Source: Echinococcus granulosus
Taxonomy: Eukaryota > Platyhelminthes > Cestoda > Cyclophyllidea > Taeniidae
DNA: 64,000 bases
Direction: 5' to 3'
Assembly: GCF_000524195.1 (NCBI RefSeq)
Contig: NW_020170388.1
Location: 1,221,333 to 1,285,332 of the forward strand
The notes beneath the pieces are model-generated. The model saw only the letters and a list, made by a program, of their open reading frames with translations. It was not told the origin of the DNA and did no database searches. The position numbers and the translations under genes were made by a program. How positions within the stretch are numbered: position 1 is the first letter of the stretch; each line of letters starts with the position of its first letter. Below, in pieces: positions 55,501-64,000 of the stretch.

Positions 55501-58500
55501 TTTGTCTAGAGACATATCAAAAGATGTAAAATGGGTCATGTATAAGGTAAAATTCTATTAAATTTTCTTGTCAAAAATGATATCAAGCCCAATTCCTAGA
55601 CAACTTAATTGCATCTACATGAATATGAAATTCATTGCTCAAATATCATAAATGAGCACAATAATGCCGTTTTGATACTCATAATAAATAATGAAAGCGT
55701 TCATATTATGACTACTATAAAACTCAGGGGATGAATTTCCATCAATCTAAGCACAAAGGAAAGCCAGAAACTATACATTAGGCAAACCAGTAGTTACTGG
55801 TTTTGATTTAATGAAAAATTCTATTTCAAAAACTACCAAATCGAGTGACAAAACACCTTTATTGAAGTAACAATTGAAACCAGATCCTTCCTATCCCACA
55901 TATATTGGGTGACATATTTAAGAATTCGATTGTCTAAAAGTTTCATGAAAGGTTAATAAGATTCTAACGCAATGTGTGTCACGCCAAATATTTACTGAAG
56001 ACCTTATGAGATCTAAGAACATCGTAAATTTGCATAGTGCTACTGAGATAGTAAAATGAATCATAATTATTCTTAAAGAAACCAAAACTTGCGCCAAATT
56101 AAGATATCTTAGCTTAAGAAAATCCAACTACTCTCCCAAAATATGTGAAATTTTGACGCAATTATTTTCATCGGCGTTCTTTAGAGCAGGTGTTAGGACT
56201 CATGGCAAAGCAAATTGTTACTATCATAAAAATCAAATTTTTTACAAAACATATCTTTTGAATGCACTGCCATCCAAAATTCTGCATCCTTGTAAGTGGA
56301 GCTTCACTTGGCAATATTATTTTACCAAAGAATAACTTTAAGCTCAGCTACATTGCATATGTCATATTCTCAGGTAGTAAATTTTAAAAAATGCCCAAGA
56401 GGAAAACTAATGTCTTTAGGCAACAGTTGTTTCCATTCTAAACTAAATTGGGGCATGCTATCTACAGGCTTTCAAAATATGCATTTATTCTCAGTTTTTC
56501 GTCTCTCTGAATAGGGCAATGGATATAATGCGTTTGTAGACAGTGGTGATTAAACGTCTGGTAACCAATAAAACTTGCTCCAGCAGTAATCTTTTTGGGG
56601 TCAGCCTTGCACTACTTCCGCACTGGTTATACCAGCAACACAGGTGTCTTATTTTCATTTCGGTTGTTGGACTCCGTTGTAATTTGACCAGGTAATTGGT
56701 CGTCATTCACTAGCACATTTGAATAGTCATTTTTGTGCGACAGTTAAAGTGGCTATCCCTAGATACACAACTAAACTGAAGTAAAGATCCTTTTAAATCA
56801 GAGAGAGACTTAAAATCTCCAGCATCTATTACTGATATTTATTTGTCAATGTGATTGCTCCATCTGGACTCTTTACAAAGTCCACCGCGAAAAACTACCG
56901 GTTGTAATTTCTGTGATAGGAGACTTCAATGAAGTGTAAAAAATAATGATGACGCTAGCAGAGGTGATAATGCTTAACCGAACCACCCCTAGAGATTTTG
57001 AATGTCAATCTTGCATCAATAAATATTTCCTAGGCCTGATTTTTAATTCCATTTAGTAAGCAAAACGGCATAATTTGTAGTGTGTTTTGTCACCTTACAG
57101 AAATTTTGAATGCACCCAAAATACTTACAAATAGACTTGCTGTCAGATTACTTGTGTCCACTCTCGTTTCCTTAGAACCGGTAGGCTAGAAACAAAACCT
57201 CAGTCCTCAATGCTTCAAAAAATTATCAGAAAGGGTAAGCGCTTAAATTAAAATTGCTATATTTGTAAAATTTGTGCGAATAACTGAGCCATTTTATAGA
57301 AACTAAAATATTTAGTTCGATTTGCAGCTTGGAAATCTGTCATTTCTTGCAAGTAAATAGAAACCTATTACAATTCAGAAATCCAAATTTAACATTCAAA
57401 TAGCGCTGATTTAAAATGGCTGGTATTTAAGCTGTGTGGAGCAGAAAAATTTTAGATCATGACAATTATAATTTTACTTGCATTATTTCGCGGATGCCAG
57501 ACATCTCGTTTGCAAGTAGAATTAAGTATATAATGAAATAAACCTCTTATTCACATGTTTTTTTTAAGAAGGCACACACTTTACCTTATTTAATTTTGTC
57601 ATATAATGCAATGCCAGTCGCAGTTGTGCGTGCTTAAAACCATAAGAAAAACTGCTTTTTCTTGACTTACAAGCAGTTTAAGACCTAGAAACCTGTTGCT
57701 TTGGGTAAATCAATAAACTAAATCGAAATGGCTAGGAAGCTAAACTTAATATAGCATAACAGGGACCCTAGGGCCAAGTAATATGCTACTTTGGCAAATA
57801 GTCATGCTTTTGACTTAATTAATAAAGGTATCGTTATGCGGATGTCGTTTTCGACTATTGTTCCTGGTAACAGAGAAGCGCAAAGTTTCCGCATAACCTT
57901 GCGCTTTCAGCCTGCTTTTGTTTTTTAGTTGTCCAGAAGTAGAGTTGCATAAAATAATTCTGCTAAGTAAGAACAGTTCCGTGTGTAAGCAAAGCGCAGT
58001 GTTTCTTTGGCTGGAGGAGGCGAACAGTTTTACAGGTATTATAGTACAGCCACTTAAGATTAAGAAATCAACCTCATATTGGTAGAGATTGTTTACTACA
58101 GTCAAAATTACATGCCACTTGACCAATTCCGAATATTGAATGTAGAGGAAGTAACAGGAGTTATTTAACAGTGTCATTCTTGGCACACTGACATAAATTA
58201 GTATTGCATGCCTTATCTTGTTCCTTCATATTTTTGTGCTTGGTCAATTTTTAAATAATCTACGATGACTCTTAAAGTAGCACAATTATTTGCCAATATG
58301 GGCATTTTCGCAAGATAAATTTCTAAGGGTTAAGACAAGAATGGAAGGTACAAATGGAAAATTGCGTATGATGCTTTAAAATTACCGGAAGTAGCTAAAA
58401 AAGCCAAGTGTATGTCCCCCTTTCGTACTTCAGCGGGCATTTAATTTTGCTCTATTAGGATCTTTGATAATCTTTAACTTTTACCATTTTTACCAAAGAA

Positions 58501-58940
58501 ATCCGTTTATATATTAATGCGGAACTAAATTTGAATTTGTAACACAAAACAGATGCGATAAACGACTTGTTAGAAAAACTGACATTCGCTCTGCTTTAAG
58601 TTCTTCCTGCCTTGTAAGGAAATGCAAATAATACTTTTGCACATCCGGAATAAGCAAGAGGGCAAAAAAAGCCATTACCTTTTGATTGCAAGTCTCCTTC
58701 TCTATCCACTGTGGCTTCTTCGGTAACTATACCCTACTTCTATTCACAACGCAGCGCTTACGGCTTTATGATATAGTACCACATTTTGAAGTCTTCTTAA
58801 ACACTAGTATAAGTAAAATCAACACTAAAGGTCCTCATGAATAGTGTAGCTCTTACAATGGGGGGAATCCTATGGAGGAGGTACTCAACAACTCATTAAA
58901 ACCAACCAAAACCAAAGTAACGAAACATAAATGATTATAA
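49531..58940. other. AT-rich DNA, no gene recognised
   Basis: No coding match or RNA gene seen. Around 51930-51985 a ~50-nt segment loosely resembles 39600-39655 and 62050-62105 of the two Rab copies, too weak to call a third copy. A GT/ATGT-rich microsatellite lies at about 51985-52005. Confidence 0.5.
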
Positions 58941-59007
58941 CAGCAGATTTTTTGGACAAAAAAGTAAAACAACTAATTACAAAATGCCGAAATAAAGTGC
59001 ATTTTAG

Positions 59008-59071
59008 TTGCTACTACTTGGCGATGTATTTGCTAGTAGGCGAATTTCCACCATCAAAAATGGACTAAAAG
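59008..59071 (+). pseudogene. Relic of the Rab G1/G2 exon
   Basis: The acceptor tttag and the first codons (LLLLGD) remain. A 47-bp deletion then removes the Lys-Thr of the P-loop up to switch I and shifts the frame, after which atttccacc rejoins the parent. The donor gtaagt has become gaaaaa. Confidence 0.88.
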
Positions 59072-61635
59072 GAAAAAAATACCTATTAATGTTTTGAATC
59101 CTTTCGCATCTTTTTGAAACATATAACTTTACAAAAAAATTGTGTATCTGATGGAGAAACTTTTAATTTTACTGGAGATGCTGACCCAGTTTTACGAAGT
59201 GAAACCATTTTAGAGTGCGAAGTTCAGTTTTCGACTTTTACCTCGACTCAAACATTATAAAAACCTTTTACAGTAGTTTGAGAATGGGTTACATGTTCAA
59301 GTCTGTATAAGTTGTAAATAAAACATTTTGGGCAGGATATCTTTAAACTCTCTTGATATAACTTTAACTTGTGTTTTTGGAAGAAAATAAGCTTCAAAGT
59401 TCATTAACCCTTAATAGCTTTCATGCTTATTGCTAAGTAGACGCGATATACAGCAAATGCTAGTGCACTATAATTTTGTGCACACTGTTTTCGCATGGTG
59501 AACATATTGCGTGAGTCAGCAAAATTACTGTCCACAAATATGCATTTTCTGTTTTAATGGCTGACAAAGCAGTGGTAAAATAAGAACAGTCTATAGTGAA
59601 TGATCATTTCCCTTTAATGCAAAGTTTTATTTAATAAACCTGTGTCTCCCTACAATGTAGGGCTCGTTATTCTACCACCGTTCAGATGGTCACCTGAGAA
59701 TTGGACTATTGTTAAAGAAAGGGAAATTTGCTTCCCTCATCAATTCATCTTTAACATATTCGGCTCAAAATAACGTGTTGCATTGAAACAAACAATGCCA
59801 TTTAGATGCAATTCTGATTTAAATTGGGCCTAACATCACCCTGGACAAAGAAATTTTCTTTCCTCGATAAGACAAACTTGTAGAAATTTGAGTGAATGGC
59901 CTAAACAGCGGAACATAATTTTTGTGCACTGACTTCTGTATACATTTTAAAGCCCTTTTACAGAAAAAGTACGATAAAAAAAGGGATAAATCCTTGAGGA
60001 ATTTACAAGTGTTAAACGGATTAATGTGAGATCACTTGACACTCCGCCAAATTGTATGGCTACTAAAATCACTTTAAAAAAATCTTGAGTAAAATGGCCT
60101 AAACTGCTTAATGAAGCATATTGCAATCTTGTAACTATAATCACAACATTGCAGCAAATAATCTTATAAAAGGGTGACAGTTTTAAAAACAACCTTACTT
60201 GGGAAATAACTTGATGGTTATAAACCTTTATTAGAGAATTGCTAGGTCATTTTCAACTTTAGCAATCATGCAAAAAAAATAATCCAAAAGCTATCTCAAA
60301 TTTATACCATTTACATGTGGTTTATTGCGTTGCCGTACACCGCGCCTTCTTCAATTGCCATGCACAAAAGCGGTGCTAGGATCATCTCTCTTTCTCGTAC
60401 GGTATCGAAATGGGTAGGTAAGATAGAGCCACAATCATTGGGTTAATTTAGCTAATACACAACTATGTGAGTGGTAACAACATTTTAAAAAGATCACCGT
60501 GAGATCCGCTAAGGGTATCATTTTGTACGGTACTGTACCAAGTGAGTAGAATATACTTTTCAATGCACGAAAGTGAATCCATTTTGTAAGGTGTATATAG
60601 GTAGCCACAATCTATTGCAGCAGGACATTTCGTGAAGTCTTCTTTGACTACCATTATTTAAGCACTCAGTAAAAACAAGGAAAAGTAGGAGCCATGAAAA
60701 TAGTAAGAGCATTAACTGCCTAGCATGATTTTTTATTTATGTTGTACGACCGCATAGCACTCAACGTTTATTGTGTCCCTTAGCTGCGTTTTAGCAAATA
60801 CGCCTTTTGCAAGCAACGCCTCTGTTTTGGAAAGCAGTAAGTAGTTTTGTCGGTGTGAGACAATGGCTACAGTTTAGTAATTTTCTAATAAGCAGCTCTT
60901 CCGAATGAGCGTAGTCAGATAAAGATTATTATGAATTAAAAGATTAACTTCCCTAAATGCCCCTTTGCGAGGCACATTTAACTTTCAAAAATGTGAATTT
61001 TTTGAGATTACAAAAATCAACAGTTCTTAGGACCCCTCATCTTCTAAAATATCTTCTATATAAATTACCTCAATTATTGCTAGGCCGTTTCGACATAATA
61101 GCATTAAGCAAGTAAAACAAATTCCAAGGTTCCGTTCACATAATTGCGAAACCTTTAGTGATTTTGTGATGATCCGTATTGTGCGTAACACAATGTGGCT
61201 AACGACCACTCAAATAAATGGTTAAAGTAAATTTTACCCTTAACCATGTGATATTTTGAAACAAAACATCACACTTGAATCAATAAATGCAAAAGTGCAT
61301 CAAAGCCATTTTTCAAAATAAACGTTGTAGAATAATTCAAGCATCCACTCCTTTAAGAGCATCAAAGGAAAAACAAATACCAAAAATGGAAAATCGATTA
61401 AAAATGCCTTCCAAAAAAGTACTTTGATAATTTTCAAAGATATATACTAAAACGGTGCTTTCACAAAATTGTCACAAACTACTGACAATTTTGCAGCGTT
61501 CAGCTTTCAGAATCTTGATTCGTGGGTTCTACTGTGTATTGATGAGAAACAGTACCACCACAGAAGATTCGATTTTTGTTAGCAACAGTTTTGAAATTAA
61601 TATCTCGAGCGTATTTTGCTTTGCCTCATTCCAAG

Positions 61636-61730
61636 TTCTTACTAGGCAGCAGTAGAGGCTGTGGACATTAAAGTAGACGACTCTAGCAAAGGCGTGGTCA
61701 AAACTCAAAATAAAGATTCACTTCTCTACC
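61636..61730 (+). pseudogene. Relic of the Rab G4 exon
   Basis: Aligned with 39137-39259 through gtagacgactct and a ggtcaaaact block. The parent's GNKMDDS reads DIKVDDS here, losing the guanine-specifying Asn. About 28 bp are missing near the 5' end, and the donor gtatgt has become atatgt. Confidence 0.88.
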
Positions 61731-63789
61731 ATATGTTGTTACTGTTAAAACACATTTGTAGAAACACAACAACAAACAAGTCGCACACATTAAAGTGACC
61801 AATAGCCATAATCTAAATTCTGAAAATGGTTGAACTTAGAGGCCGAAACAAATGTGGCTCAACTCATGCACAAAATTAGAAAAATGAGCTGAAGAAGGTT
61901 AATCATCCAGCCACTGGTGTCTATTCAATTTGTGGGGCACAGTGCTTTTACTTTGATGAAAGCGTATTATATTCCTATACTGAATCCATATCCGTGTGGT
62001 TTTACCATCTAGAATGGAACATTTAGGCAATATTTAGTCAAGTCCCTTTCTAATAGTAGCGCAGTGTTGAAGTCACCTCTGCACCTCTGTTGAATTTTAC
62101 ACTGACTTTAGTTTTCTGTGAATCCAGTCACAAAATTTACTAATACGAATAAAAATTGCTTCCTGCAAGAAATCCCGCTTTTTAAATTCTCAACTATTCA
62201 GTTGCCTAAAATTATGACAAGCCTACCTTTATCCGTTTATTTTCATAAACATAGTAGTAGTAAGTAACTAAAATTTCATAGCTACTCACCTAATTGTAGA
62301 ACAAAACACAAACATTTCAAGTTGCAAGTATTTCAAGATAATCCGAGATACTTATTCATGCAGTCCACTTGCCTCAAACTTTTATGCAAAGCCAACATTG
62401 TAGTCTCTTTACCTTCAACTATCATAAGGTCTACAAAATGTAAATTGGTGTTAGGTTTAGTGCCAATGTTATCGCGCTACCATTTAAACTACCGTAGAGA
62501 TTAAAAATCACTAACATTATCGAAGTATCTCTGCATATATTCATTTTCAGTGTCAAAGGGAAAGGAGTAGAGGCCTTTATCCCATTAATGTTTATAACCA
62601 ACATGTCTTTAATGAGCTGTCTAGTTGTCACGAAGCCTGGAGCAAATGGAATCACCTAGGCTAGAAAATGCTGCATGACATTCAACACCTTTTGTCCATA
62701 AATATGAACTGGTCCTGTTACAATATCTTTTATTACCCATATCAAGATGAAAATTTCCATTGATGTCAGTAAATAATGACAACCTAGCATTTACACAGTT
62801 TTTCTCTCCTATAATCACAGTGGGTGTATGGAAGTCTCTTAATTAAAGGGCATAAGTCTATTTGGCTTACGTTGCAATAACTAAATTTACTGGTTGCCAG
62901 GCCAAATCCCGGCCTTACTTACCTTGTCCACAAATACAAGGTGTGCACTGTATTAGGGAGCGCTGTGAAAATCTACTTCTTTTGAGCACCATTTATACGG
63001 CTTCCTTAGGGACAGAAACAATGACAAAACTTCCGTTAGGTAAGCAACTAAATATCCCGCCCTTCTACCATCTCCAAATTAACCCATCAATAGTTTGCAG
63101 ATTTGCAAAAAGATTCAGAATTTTAACCAAAGCAAACAGGTTCATAAGCTATTTTACCAAAAAGTCTTGCAAACATTTGTCCTTTGGTTTTGCTGCCAAA
63201 TCCAGAAATTTTTAGCTTCCTTGAATTAAAGAATATCACTCACCCGACACAACTTCAGATGCATAAATTACCAGAGAAATCTTAACTGATGGTTCTGTTG
63301 GAGGAATCTTATTTTAGAGAGACGAGAGCGTTAGGTAATCACTTGATGAAACTGATCAAAAAATGGAATAATTGGGGTAAATTTCACCGACAAGTAAATC
63401 AGACACAACAAAGATACGCTTCATGCATTCGATAAAGTCGTGATGCTGAAAGGTCTGCTTTTCTTCTGCTCAAATACAAACTTCGTTTATAGCTTTGTTT
63501 CAAATTACATTTGATAATTTTTGCTTATGAATTATTTTATTTGTCTTGATTAAGAAGACGGAGTAATTCGCCCCAACGTGCATGTGTAAATATCTAGGGA
63601 GGAATTTTTGCCTAAATATGCGCCAAGTTTCAAACCGCATTTTAAAATAGGCATAACTTGATGCAAGCTAATGTAAAAACACCTTTTGGCAGAATTGTAG
63701 GACGTACATTCAATCGTTTTTTGCAGGAAGTCATTTGATTTTTATTGTTCTCAGTAAAGAATATGAGGCCAGTCTTTTGTGCCATGACC

Positions 63790-64000
63790 ATAGAGTTCAA
63801 ATGCCCCACTCAACTTAGCAAATATTTATTATTTAGATTTTATTTCATTTTCCCATGTTGGCAATTTTTCACTTTACTGAATTCGTGAATTTATTACCAT
63901 AGGAGATGGTTGCCGAAATTTCGTTTGGTTCTAGAGGAGCTTCCAAAATCACAGCAGTGTAAATAGAAGACAGAAAAGTAGAGTGAATGACAACATACTG
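63790..64000 (+). repeat. Near-identical partner of 42043-42253, cut by the window edge
   Basis: Four substitutions in 211 bp and no indels relative to the intact locus, although the rest of this copy has many indels and substitutions. It holds the partner of the candidate last exon at 63903-63962. How far the identity runs to the right cannot be seen. Confidence 0.9.

Larger units (their letters stand above)
58940..64000 (+). pseudogene. Decayed tandem copy of the Rab-like locus
   Basis: Same order and orientation as 34.6-42.3 kb. Anchors: exon 1 relic at 59008 (pairs with 34633); attgcagcaaata (pairs near 36140 and 60154); exon 4 relic at 61636 (pairs with 39137); final tract at 63790 (pairs with 42043). 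The offset falls from 24,375 to 24,014 to 22,499 to 21,747, so this copy is about 2.6 kb shorter. Exons 2 and 3 were not found. Exon 1 has lost 47 bp including GKT, exon 4 has lost bases and its NKMD Asn, and both donors are destroyed. Introns resemble each other too, so this is a genomic duplication, not a retrocopy. The right border lies beyond the window. Confidence 0.88.

Noticed and set aside
62862..63215. 117-codon sense open frame in the decayed Rab copy
   Set aside because: The counterpart near 41.1-41.5 kb is not open and no domain is recognisable, so it is likely chance.

Overview
This is animal (metazoan) genomic DNA: AT-rich, gene-poor, with GT-AG introns and two 100-N scaffold gaps (36964-37063 and 49431-49530). 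The taxon cannot be fixed from the window. Two of the three genes have a pyrimidine-rich AG acceptor only 11-13 nt upstream of the start ATG, as expected where mRNAs receive a spliced leader (flatworms, nematodes). A ~1 kb repeat with direct terminal repeats resembles the terminal-repeat retrotransposons in miniature (TRIMs) known from taeniid tapeworms. A parasitic or free-living flatworm is a reasonable guess, no more.

Layout. (1) 1-5475, minus strand: the 5' part of a glutamate synthase (GOGAT) gene. Eight exons were rebuilt by hand, all phase-consistent. They encode the glutaminase domain from the start codon to a point past the [12 protein letters not shown] motif; the gene runs off the left edge. 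(2) 5476-12202: a gene-free divergent intergenic region with a diverged hairpin repeat and copy A of the TRIM-like element. (3) 12203-28289, plus strand: a six-exon gene for a 549-residue acidic, Ser-rich protein with a basic patch and a probable C-terminal coiled coil. I do not recognise its family. A diverged repeat pair lies in its introns, and a G-rich tract lies just downstream. (4) 28290-34632: AT-rich DNA without a recognisable gene. (5) 34633-42298, plus strand: a Rab-family small GTPase closest to the Rab26/Rab37 group. Four exons cover G1 to just past G4. The first exon and the G5 exon were not found. A candidate last exon lies at 42156-42215. TRIM-like copy B and one assembly gap sit in its introns. 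(6) 42299 to about 58940: AT-rich DNA with one gap and no supportable gene. (7) about 58940-64000: a decayed tandem copy of the Rab locus. Its exons 1 and 4 are wrecked, exons 2 and 3 are missing, and it ends at the window edge in a 211-bp tract about 98% identical to 42043-42253.

The three genes show no functional link: nitrogen assimilation, an unknown possibly nuclear protein, and vesicle traffic. The main surprise is the Rab locus. One tract stayed nearly identical while the rest of the duplicated unit decayed. I found no multigene system, CRISPR array, RNA gene or intact transposase. Gene models rest on reading frames, splice signals and motif recognition only; no alignment or database search was run.
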